From NCBI RefSeq assembly GCF_041260155.1, contig NC_091932.1:5913501-5977500 (forward strand): a stretch of DNA of 64,000 nucleotides, read 5' to 3'. Below are positions 24,082 to 52,351 of the stretch, piece by piece. Numbering within the stretch: position 1 is the stretch's first letter; each line of letters begins with the position of its first letter. The notes under the pieces were generated by a model. The model saw only the letters and a program-made list of their open reading frames with translations, ran no database searches and was not told the origin of the DNA. This DNA is from Ptychodera flava (lineage: Eukaryota > Hemichordata > Enteropneusta > Ptychoderidae). The position numbers and the translations under genes were made by a program.

Positions 24082-27000
24082 CGACATGAACAGCCAAGTA
24101 AAAGCCATGGAAAGCTTTATAGGTAATGACTTTAGATATATTGAAAGATCAAACACTGGGAGTATAACTCAGACTGATATGAACCAGTTCTGTATTTTCA
24201 GAAAAATGACAACATTGTAGCTTGTCCCATAATATGAAGAATAACAGCTTGCTGTTTAACAATAAACAACAATATGCGATACAATAACAACGTGGTGTCT
24301 ACTTTGTAAGACAGCTCTAAATCTGGCATGAGGGTATAGTGTATCTCATAGCTACCGTCATATTTCTTTCGTACTGCCTGTCAGTTCCAGGATTCCTTGG
24401 TCGCTACAGGGAGAATCACACCAGAGTGTTTCCCACTCCTGCACGTTGGCCCATAAGTCAGAACCACACCACTATACAAGCTTGTGTTAAAGTATGTCGG
24501 GAACGGGGAAAGACTATAGCAGTCCTTGAGAGTGCCGATGAGTGTCACTGTGGCGATGACTCTGTTGATTACTGGCGTTATGGAGAGGCTATTCCAGGAT
24601 TACCGATCTTAGAAGATACGCCTGTCGTGCAGTACAAAACACAGAAATGCGCAGGTGATCTGTCCAATCAGCCTTACCAACAAGGCTGTGGAGGAGATTG
24701 GCAATTTGACGTTTATAACAGTAAGTTCTCGGTGTCTTACATATTCGTGTCCTGAGATATTTTCAATCAATTATATTTTCTAAAACAGCTAAAACAGACA
24801 AGAACAAGTGCCAAATATTTGAATGGTTTCTTATCTGTCATTACGATGCTTTTCCGACATTTCCACAAACGTGCTTTTTACTATGCCATGAGCATCACAC
24901 CGTTTCCTCAGTATGTAAACAAAAGTCCACTTTCATGTCAAAATCGCTTATCGCTTGATGATGCACATATGAATACTACAAACACTCTTTTAAGTTGAAA
25001 TGATATGAGTTATATATATCCTCCCGAGACCCTCGAAAAGAACTTATTAAAGCACATCCTTGCAGTGCCTTGTGTGAATAGAATGAGGTTATTGACAACT
25101 CATTGGTTATTGTTGAAAGGGAAATACCAATCTGATATGTCTAATAGTGGTCCCCTGTACGAAATCAAATGAACGAATTCTGCAGATGTGGTGACCATAT
25201 ATGAACTTGTCTCTTTCAGCATCTTTCGGTGCCTGTGGCGGACACCACACTGATTCCAGTGGATACATATATTCACCAAATTTCCCCGGTAACTATATCA
25301 ACGAACAATCGTGTACTTGGACAATAACAGTGGATCCTGGACACATAGTAAAGCTAACCACTCTTATGCTGAGATTACAAGACAATGACTTGGTGATTGT
25401 GAAGGATGGGATAGAAGACTATAGCTCTACTATCGCTACTTTTACTAGTTCATCACTACCAAAGCCATTAAACAGCTCATCCAACGAACTTCTCATTCAG
25501 TTGAACATCGGTAGTCAAGGAGATGACCTTGGATTTATATTTCGCTTTGAAGGTAGCTATGATGTTCAGTAAAATGTCAATGCCAAGTTTCAGAAACGAC
25601 TTGCGTTTCCAATTAAGCGACCACAACAGTACTCTATTTTGAAAAATATGAAGTTGATGTTCAATTTTCATGTAGTTCAAATGTAAGAGGAAAAATTTAA
25701 GTTTGCTGAAGAGAAATTACAGAATTATAATGAATTATTTGTGCACGACCTGATAAGCCATAGTAAAGAGGATTTCTGCCATACTTTATTTTTGTAATAT
25801 GTGATATATGATACATGTGGATTTTTCACATTTGTCATTGTTTCACCAGTTTTAGATATGGCTGTGACTACAACTCCAATCATACCAACTTTACAGCCTA
25901 CGAACTACACAACAACGTTAGGAAATTACACGATCATCTCAACACGGAGGGGGATAACAGAAACTATAAGCCAAAAGGAAACAGTAATTTCTGACGTTAA
26001 ATACGACACAGTTACGACGACCTCAAAAGTAAGAAATCCTGCACGGATTGCGAAAGCATTCACGACACCAGGAAAGTTCAATAAGGCTGCATCAAAACAA
26101 GCTACCAACGAAACAAAATCCCCATCTGGCAGGAGATATCGAACAACGACGTCGACAGCAATGAAGACACTTCGTTCTACCAGAAGACTCGCCACTGTCT
26201 ATGATGGCATCAATACAGTGATTAAAACCACATTACGGCCAGCAAGTACGGAAAACAATGTGACTTTGGAAACTCAGAAACACACACGTAGGAAGACGCT
26301 AACGACTACTGTCCCTCAACCACAGTCTGAGGGCAATAGATCACAACATGCCATTACCCGAAGAACTTCATCCACCAGCAGATCTACGCATGTCACCACC
26401 TCTGATACGATTGAGATGAACGTGAAAGTATCTGAAATGACCAGTCTACCTGACGTACACCAGAGGACCAGTCAAAGAAAGCATTCCACGTTCAAATTGA
26501 GAATGTCCCCATCTGCGCCGGTAACGCACTTTGGAAATTCAATGAATCAAGGTCAACAGAAACCAATCAGCGGTAAGGATTGAAACAAACGATACAATTT
26601 TACAATTATAACAGCTTCTAGAAAATTCTTTGACCAACATATAGAACAGGCAGCTGAGTTTTGTTTGTTTAGGGTTTTTTGTTTGTTTGTTTGTTTGTTT
26701 GTTTGTTTGTTTTTTGAGATTGCGATAATAGATGCCCATTCGAGTGATCATTTTCATTCAACAGTATCCAGCATTCTGCAAGGTGTAAATTGCCAGGCGA
26801 TAATATCAATTGGAAACTTTGCGCACAACCTTTGTATAAACGCATGCCATCCCAACATCGAGCAATTTCACGATATCAACTTACAGTCAAAACTTTGCAA
26901 CACATAACGTAGTAGCATACTATGGAACTTGTTAACTTTCTTTGTTCATTTCAGTTGTTCACGCCTATATCACGTCCTGTGTATCAATCATACTGATCAT

Positions 27001-29063
27001 CATCATCGTTATTTTAATCCTGATCTTGAAATACAGAAGAAAGAGGTAAGTAACCCTGCTAATGACTGTGGTCACTAGGGACCTGTGTACTAATTTACAG
27101 TCTGAGAAGCACTATTGCATGATGTCTGGAAGTTGTATTGACCGTTTCATGCCATGAGGTTACATTACTTGTATAGGTTTAGTTAATGTATACTTGAGTT
27201 GGCTAACAGACTCATAATTAGGGTCCCAAGGCCATATGGACGTGGGCCATATTGTTTTTACTGGAGTTCTTCTTCCATCCATTTCTTTATCAGCCTTAAT
27301 CTACAAAATCGTTGCTTCTGAAACCTGGCACAGAGTTCATCTTAGCACTACGAGTGGGCATGTGATCTGACTGCCATATTTGATTTTCCGAAAATCTTAA
27401 AATGGCTGCATCTAAAGAACCGAAGAGCCAATTAACTCGAAGTTTGGCATGTGCCATGAAGGCCCTGCGCCCTAAATGCTTGCACATAACATTGCAAGCT
27501 GTCACATGACTTTGACAGCTATGATGAACTTTTGAAAAATATCTTGTATATCTCCTTTCCTTTTTTAAACAAGACATGCCACCAATAGTTATGCTGCAAG
27601 CACTTTATTTCACAGTTTTGCGCTTCTGCTGTCAATGGCGTGGGCCCCGTTAATGCTCCTTGCATCTTTAATTATGGTTTACAATATCTGATTACCATCT
27701 CCAGAGAAAATTTACTTTAATTTCTAATTTCAGCAAAGAGAAAGTAGAAAAATACATCATGAAAAGTAAACGAAGCGATGTTACGGTTGGACAAGAGTCT
27801 AGTGGAAGTGACGATGACGTTGATGAAAGAAGTGGAAGTAAAAATGAGCAAAAGTTGTCATCCAACGTGAATTCAGCTGCCAGATGGCAAGAAACGCGAT
27901 ATGATGACAAAAGACGTATTGAACCTTGTCCGAGGACAGAGTTAAAATCAGAGGATGGATTGGTAGACATATCGACGCTGTATGCGAAAGTCAATAAAGC
28001 TAAAGCTTCAAAGGGTGGACAAAGCCTTGATTCAGAATTGAAGAATCCAAAGAAGGCTGTGAAAAAAACAATAAGGTTTGGCAGTGTCATTGAAATGACG
28101 GAACGGACAAAGCCTTCTGTCCTAGTTAGAAAACAGGGAATTCTGAAATTTAATGACGAAGAGTCGGATAAAGAATACAAAGATGCACAAGGCATACCCA
28201 TTAACAGTGCTCGAGCCGAAGTAGATGAGATTACCGGACACACAATTTATGAGTCAATCGATGACAAATGGATCTCCAATCGCGAACAGGACGCGGAATC
28301 CGGATTTGTCGACAATATTCTTGATGGTGCTATCGACGATGAACATACGACTGCCGATGGCAAGAACAGAGAAACTGCAGACATATTTCTCCATGATAGT
28401 CACAGTTTTGAGAGCCGAAATACAACCAACATTAGCGACGACAGGCACGCAGGATTCGTCGACAACGTCGTCTACGAGTCTTCCTCGGGGGAAAGAGATT
28501 GCGAGTCTTCGACGTCAGATACATTTGACGCGAAGGAAAACTCTTGCAATTTCTATGCTGTCATCAATAACGCTGCAAGCAAAACAGGCAATTTAAATGG
28601 TGATAACAGTGACACTAACATTTTCACAAGTGAACTTGCAGCATCTAAGATTGATAAACAAGGGAAACATACTGTTGGTGTCAGTAAACAGTTAACTTCT
28701 GATGCCAAAACATCGGATACAGACAGTTCATATCATAATACAATCGGTACTCTGAATAGAAATCCAAGGAATAAAAAAGAAGCAGGATTTGTGGACAATA
28801 TCGTTTATGGGTCATTTAATAACAACTGTACATCAAGGAATGGTGAAAGAGCTGCGAAATGCGGATTTGTTGAAAACGCTGCTTATGAGTCGATTGACGA
28901 TATAAGAGAGTCAACCGTTGATCGGAAAATTGAAAGCATGCAAAGCGAACCCAACAAAACGCTTAAAGTTTCCTTCAAAGATACATCCTGTAGTAGCCGA
29001 GACCTAGAGTGTGGATACGTTGACAATTCCATCTATGAGTCATTTGACGCAAAGGATGATTGA
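21251..29063 (+). CDS. Receptor gene 1: SRCR-WSC-CUB-stalk-TM receptor with tyrosine-motif tail
   Basis: Eight exons (21251-21326, 23070-23213, 23556-23741, 24385-24720, 25220-25552, 25850-26572, 26955-27045, 27734-29063) join in consistent phase, with GT/AG at every junction, giving 1072 residues. Order: signal peptide (1-25), SRCR (26-135), WSC (136-247), CUB (248-358), Thr/Ser-rich stalk (359-599), transmembrane helix (about 606-625), basic stop-transfer KYRRKR, and a 443-residue acidic cytoplasmic tail. WSC-CUB is the core order of Kremen co-receptors; an SRCR replaces the kringle. The tail has five G(F/Y)V(D/E)N blocks, mostly followed two residues later by tyrosine, plus two TxYxx(V/I) motifs, pointing to SH2/PTB-type signalling (inference). 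It is a tandem paralogue of the next gene. The ligand cannot be deduced. Confidence 0.85.
22637..22702 (+). ncRNA. Possible tRNA-like SINE head
   Basis: CTGCCTAGTGG (22643-22653) is close to an A box and AAGTTGATTCC (22681-22691) to a degenerate B box. It lies in intron 1 of receptor gene 1. Weak call. Confidence 0.3.
23070..23741 (+). CDS. Receptor gene 1 exons 2-3: SRCR domain
   Basis: Exon 2 (23070-23213) carries VEVRL, a GKVEVRLNGE strand, a YMCR cysteine and the AVCKQLG motif typical of SRCR domains. After an intron, exon 3 (23556-23741) supplies the C-terminal half with cysteines in CDIEC, LRDC, PCRC and ITC. Splitting an SRCR into two phase-1 exons, together with the extra paired cysteines (CxxxC and CxC), is shared with the paralogue at 33445-34319. 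The extra cysteines would allow one or two non-canonical disulfides. Confidence 0.85.
23742..24384. other. Receptor gene 1 intron 3 with (TTG)n microsatellite
   Basis: This intron holds a TTG trinucleotide run at about 24016-24080. No other feature is seen. Confidence 0.8.
24385..24720 (+). CDS. Receptor gene 1 exon 4: WSC domain
   Basis: 112 codons starting FPGFLGRYRE, with ACVKVC, ADECHCGD, TQKCAGD and the closing QGCGGDWQFDVY. These are the eight-cysteine landmarks of WSC domains, as in Kremen, polycystin-1 and yeast stress sensors, proposed to bind carbohydrate. Flanked by CAG and GTAAGT. Confidence 0.88.
25220..25552 (+). CDS. Receptor gene 1 exon 5: CUB domain
   Basis: 111 codons with ACGG, a GYIYSPNFPGNY strand and SCTWTI, the hallmark start of CUB domains, ending GFIFRFEG. 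Only the first cysteine pair is present; the second pair usual in four-cysteine CUBs is absent, as in the paralogue. The acidic calcium-site residues seen in many CUBs are only partly recognisable. Confidence 0.88.
25850..26572 (+). CDS. Receptor gene 1 exon 6: Thr/Ser-rich stalk
   Basis: 241 codons, rich in Thr, Ser, Arg and Lys with several N-glycosylation sequons (NYT, NET, NVT, NRS), no cysteines and no recognisable fold. It is probably an extended O-glycosylated stalk lifting the SRCR-WSC-CUB head from the membrane. The paralogue has a sushi domain in the corresponding position instead. Confidence 0.75.
26660..26715. repeat. (TTTG)n microsatellite
   Basis: A tetranucleotide repeat in the intron between the stalk and transmembrane exons of receptor gene 1. 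Confidence 0.9.
26955..27045 (+). CDS. Receptor gene 1 exon 7: transmembrane helix
   Basis: Encodes VVHAYITSCV followed by a strongly hydrophobic run of Ile/Leu/Val and then KYRRKR. It starts in phase 1 and ends in phase 2 (AG|GTAAGT), the same phases as the transmembrane exon of the paralogue. Confidence 0.85.
27046..27733. other. Receptor gene 1 intron 7
   Basis: A 688 bp intron between the transmembrane and tail exons. It contains no obvious known repeat or open frame with a domain. Confidence 0.7.
27734..29063 (+). CDS. Receptor gene 1 exon 8: cytoplasmic tail with repeated tyrosine motifs
   Basis: A single 1330 bp exon ends the protein at TGA 29061. It is rich in Asp, Glu, Ser and Lys with no folded domain. 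Repeats begin at 28302 (GFVDNILDGAID), 28452 (GFVDNVVYESS), 28785 (GFVDNIVYGSF), 28863 (GFVENAAYESID) and 29013 (GYVDNSIYESFD). Four of the five contain NxxY, resembling PTB sites, followed by E/G-S. TLYAKV (27975-27992) and TIYESI (28242-28259) fit TxYxx(V/I). In the first repeat the tyrosine position is Asp. Confidence 0.85.
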
Positions 29064-30745
29064 ATTTACTGCCGGCAATTAAACGGAAGCCATTAAAAAC
29101 TGCAATCTCACTATATAGTACATGAACACCAGCTAGAAGTTTTGACAAGGCATCTACATTTTGTCGATAATGTTACCTACGAACTAAGCTTTGCTTTTAT
29201 CAAAAAGAACCTAGAATGTTACAAATATCCTAGATTTCATTTACTGAAGCAACAACAGTGGAAATTGTAACGCTATCTGATTTGTAAGTTTATAACATAT
29301 TTTCACTTGACGCAATGCAACTTTAAGTATACGATTATGATGGCAAGTGTTAGAAAAAAACACAGAATTTGAAATATCAACAGGTGAAATATGTTTTCCA
29401 TTGTGTGACGAGGTTACTTTGTGTGTAGCCATTCAATTTATCTACGCAGTATCACAGCTGCTTTTGGATTTGAGTTCTTCATTCAGTAACATACATGTAT
29501 TAAGTTGCAACAATATTTTCGGACAATGACTCCACATCTACGATACGAAAACTTTACAGATCGACCCCCTGTCAAGCAGCCTACACATGTTCTCCTTGGC
29601 TAACGAGACCAGGAGTCATTTGAGGTTATCAGTGGAAAGCACGCTTTCCTTCCTCACATAGGGATAGATATCAAATCATTCGATCACATGTTTCCTCTGT
29701 ATACATTACCTTGATTTACTTTCCTATCGATTTCACAGATGAACAATGCGTTCGGAAAATTTACAAGTGTTTAATGGGATAAAATTTATGCGAATTGTTT
29801 TCTGGTAATCATTAGTTTACGAGCGTTCAGCCGCAGACAACAGAGGAGGATTTACTGTCTGTGTACAAGCCGAAAGATGTACATTTTATGAAAAACTTCT
29901 CAAATACTTAATCATGTACGGACAGAACATGTTGGTACATTTTCAAGCTACATGCGTAGTGCAGTAGCATATATCGTTTATTTTTTCCTTGCGTGTGCTC
30001 ATTACTTTATTATTTTTGGTTGAATTATTCGTAATCGTAGTATGTTAGTGTACACTTACGAAATGCCAAATTCAATGTGCATTCTCATATTCAAACAGAG
30101 TTATTTATAGAATGCCGCCGTGTCGACGTTGTAAATATAATCTGACTGATTAATTTGTATTACAATCATGATGCTAATATAGTACTAATATCTGAGACCG
30201 TTGTCAAAATTATTTGATGTTTATTTTCCACAATTTGTAAGGGGCGACATTTTCAATTCTAACAATACATATAGTAGTAATTGTAATACAAAAGTTATGT
30301 TTTGACAAAAATCACTTGTTTTATCTCTAGGAATAGCTAACTCAAACTAAGAATATTTTCAATATACGCACAATAAATCCGAACTCGTAACATTTAAAAA
30401 CCACCGAGAAATCAAGCTATAATGTTATGAACAAAGTCATTTTTACAGTCAATCCAGGCATAAAAATCTACAGTCATGGAATAAAGAGCACACAAAAATT
30501 CCGAGGCTGACTTTTTTCAGAAAGCACCCATTCAATGTCCCCTCAAGCAGAGAATCAACTGTGACCTTTGTCCTACCACAAGTTAAATGAACTTTCACTC
30601 ACCTTCGCAAAGGAATCCTATACAATAAATAAGAGCGCCGTGGAGGCACTTTACATAAGAAAGAATCCATTCTTCGTCACCTTTACAACATTAAATGGTG
30701 TTTACATGACTGGTATTGATACCCGTAGAACTGAACTCGCTGAAA
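29064..30745. other. Intergenic/3' UTR between the receptor paralogues
   Basis: About 1.7 kb without a supported gene. AATAAA signals occur near 30370 and 30479 and could end gene 1 transcripts; the 3' UTR length is unknown. Confidence 0.4.
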
Positions 30746-49188
<18,443 letters not shown>

Positions 49189-49976
49189 CTATTATTTAAC
49201 ATTCGGAAGAAAACTTAACTTAAGAGTAGACAACAGTGATTAAAGCATAATATATAACTTCTTAAATTAGATATTTTAATCGGTTGCGCATTTCGAAACT
49301 ACATATGTTACAATTGCTGACAACTATAATTGGATAATTGACAAACAGACATAATTGACAGACAGATATTGTTTAATCTCCATAACAACAGCAACTCAAC
49401 ATGTTCTATTTTAGGGAAACACGGCTTTGATTATAGCAGTGTCGGACATTTGTCGATAAGTTTTCCATATGATTTAATTTACTATCCAAATAATCAATGT
49501 CATTTAAATGATTGATTTATAGCTACAGTTGATCACCTAAAGTTTATGCGTGAAATTTTAGTTAAAGGGACATTAGCTGGAACTTTTGACTAATTTTTCA
49601 CTACTCTTGTTTCAATGTATCAACTACAGAATTTTACTATAATCCGATCATCCTGACCAATGCCCGGTGTCTTGCTTGCCAACACAGCCTGTATATGTGA
49701 AATGACCATTGTTATTGTTGATAAATGTATTCTAGTCCGGACCTGAATACAAAATTTAAACAATAACAATGCAGATTATACGCATATAAGGTATATTTAT
49801 GAGCTAAATATTAAAGATTCACACCAGAAACTGCAGATGATTCACAGAAACAAACAAAATAAAAAAATGAACCAGAGTTACAGCTAATGGATCTTTAATA
49901 TTGACCAACTGTTACACTTCAAATTTATACGGTAAAGCTCAACAGGCTATTTATGGAACCGATCTTTTTGAGATTG
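49189..49976. other. 3' UTR/intergenic, repeat fragment
   Basis: No gene is seen. The segment near 49665-49700 (CTTGCCAACACAGCCT) resembles sequence within the 45750-47344 element at about 46895, so a transposon fragment is present. Confidence 0.4.
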
Positions 49977-50066
49977 GGGATTTGGCCGAGCTGTTTTGTC
50001 TGTGGCTTCTCCGCTAGGCGATCGGGTACCGTACGTTGTGAGTCCGAACCCGATTGAAACCACCGT
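49977..50066 (+). ncRNA. tRNA-like SINE head
   Basis: An A-box-like TGGCCGAGCTG (49983-49993) and a B-box-like GAGTCCGAACCC (from about 50040) sit about 46 bp apart, the layout of a tRNA-derived pol III promoter of Leu/Ser type. A full cloverleaf is not evident, so a SINE head or tRNA pseudogene is more likely than a functional tRNA. Confidence 0.45.
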
Positions 50067-50421
50067 ATATATTATATTGTGGTTAAATCTACAATTTTCT
50101 TGTTCTGATCCCAAAGTTATATCGAAATGTATCGTTATGGATTTTAAGCCTTGCTAGAAAGTAAATATTTGAAGATAACCGAAAAGCAGGTGACGGTGAT
50201 TGAGAAAACTGTAACTTTGAGAGAGCTATCTTTGTTTAGACTAGAATTCATTTGTCGGGCGAATTTAGTGGTGATGTAAAATGTTTACGGTGCTTGTGGG
50301 AAATGAAGTTTGGTTCTTGTGACACAAGTACAAAGAATATTACAAGAATCCTGTTTTGAAAGTAATTTTAAAGTGAATATTACCCTCATCTATGGGTACT
50401 ACAAGATAATCAAATAATTCA

Positions 50422-50495
50422 ATCCGTCGCTCGGGGGCGCTCTTTACGCTTCCCCTCTCAAGGTGGGACGTAGAGAGCGCCCTCGAGCGACGGAT
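50422..50495. repeat. 74 bp GC-rich hairpin
   Basis: ATCCGTCGCTCGGGGGCGCT pairs with the downstream AGCGCCCTCGAGCGACGGAT around a ~20 bp spacer. GC-rich in an AT-rich context; probably a tiny MITE. Confidence 0.75.
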
Positions 50496-51098
50496 CTTTC
50501 AATGTAAGTGTTTAAATAATCAACAAAAGTATGCAAAGCCTTTGCATTGTCGTAAGCAGCAAGTCAGGAAGGCCAAATTTATCTCAGAAAATTTCTTATC
50601 TACTCTGTGTTTCTACAAGATGTAGAACTATGCAGAAAGTGTCAATTTTTTCATGTCGGGCAGTAAACCTCCAGAAGTAGAGTAAAATGTACCAACCAAT
50701 CGTAGCAATGCATACAACCCATGTATAGGCTATGTTGAAAGCTGATGTTGTATACATGGAGCAAAAAAATGCGCCAAATATCTAGTTTAAGATTTTAAGA
50801 GTGTAGAAGTATTACAAGCTATTCACCATTTTTGTTCTTTGTATCAACGGAGTTTATCGCTCAGTTGAATTTTGAATGAATCTTCGATGGTCACGAGTGA
50901 AATTCTATCTTGACTAAAATCTAGTTCTTGACAATACAAATAAAGTCTACACGCATGTATAATATGTAAATAGAGTGCAATTAATGATTTGAGAAATGTA
51001 AACTCTGCATGTGTATTTCATAAACTATCTTGTATGTAAGTAAAGAGTGATCTCATCCTGAACAAACACAACCTATCACTCTTCAGCTGATGTAAGAT

Positions 51099-51518
51099 CA
51101 CAGGGAACTCAGATATCTAGTTGTTGTTGTTGTTGGTATTATTGTTTATGTTTATATTAGTCATGTTGTTGTTGTTGTTGTTGTTGTTGTTGACCAATAA
51201 ATTTCAACGAACATGACTATTGTGTTGTTGTTGTTTCAAACGTAATGTAGATGTCCTACGAAACACTTCTAGTACACTATCATTATTTGACCCAATGCAA
51301 CTCTCTCCAAACGTACACTCTCTCCGTGTAAGTATATGAGGAGAGCGTACTTTTTGCGTCTGGTCAAATAACGATAGCGTCGTTGTAGTGAATTCTTAGG
51401 GCATCTACATCATGTTTGAAACAACAACAACAACATAACAGTTCTGATGTTCGTTGACAACAACAACAAGACTAATATAAACAACAACAACACCAACTAG
51501 ATTTCTGGGTTCCCTGTG
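51099..51518. mobile_element. 420 bp fold-back element with GTAAGAT target-site duplication
   Basis: GTAAGAT lies directly outside both ends (51092-51098 and 51519-51525). The left arm begins CACAGGGAACTCAG and the right arm ends CTGGGTTCCCTGTG. Nearly the whole element is palindromic, including TTG/CAA runs and a GTTCGTTG block, with its centre near 51310-51345. Confidence 0.75.
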
Positions 51519-51525
51519 GTAAGAT

Positions 51526-52154
51526 TATAGCAAATAACGATGAATTATACAAAGCACTGCGATGGAGACTTTACGATCACGATAGATACAAGACAGTGGT
51601 GTATTATTTGTAAAGCTCATACTCGTACTGGTACATCAATTGCATGAAAAAACAGGAAGCAAGCGACCATACCTACAGATAAATTTGAACTTCAAGGCCA
51701 AGCTAATTATCAGATATATCTAACAGGAAATTCATTCGACTGATAAAAATTTCGATGGAGAACAAAACATTGGCAACATATTATCAAGCACTTCACGTAT
51801 TCACTGATACGAAAACAAGGAATTGAGAAGGGCGCCTTTATCGTGCTTGGCCAGAGGAGTCACGAGTTCGGCCTTCAACCAAGCCCTACCTGGAGACTCG
51901 TCTGTGTGGTATTACAAACTTGAGACTCTGTTGCACACTTCGGTAATAAAAGACTCTATCATTTGATAATAAAAATCCATCTTCTAATTGCGTCCGTTGA
52001 TTTGATCACAGTCCGCTGTGTGTAAGAGTACTGTCACGGTGATTCGATGAACAGATTGTCCTTCATGGTATCTGATATAATGTTAATATACCTACTTCGC
52101 CGAAGTGACCAGCTGCCTTGCAAAAATGTAAAACTGAAAAACAACGCGACGTGA
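51526..52154. other. Region downstream of the transporter stop codon
   Basis: No gene is seen. It would include the 3' UTR of the minus-strand transporter. Confidence 0.4.
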
Positions 52155-52351
52155 TCAATTCTCAACATGCTCAAGACCGCTGTAGCGCACATCAAGTTCA
52201 ATGTCTTTTTCTTTTGGTGTTGTTCTGCAGTTTTTCTCACACCGCGTAACGAAGGGATCAAGAAGTAACATCAGAATGCCGGCTAAAACCGATGACGTAC
52301 CATAGAAATAAAACGAATAGTCGTAATCGCCTGTGACGTCATAGATGTAAC
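52155..52351 (-). CDS. Transporter exon 4 (C-terminus)
   Basis: Begins GYIYDVTGDYDYSFYFYG, the typical MCT helix 11-12 junction, and continues through SSVLAGILMLLL to a short acidic tail ending HVEN and TGA at 52157-52155. The acceptor on the minus strand is TTTTTCAG. Confidence 0.85.

Noticed and set aside
27692..28243. 183-codon minus-strand open frame
   Set aside because: Antisense shadow of the receptor gene 1 tail exon.
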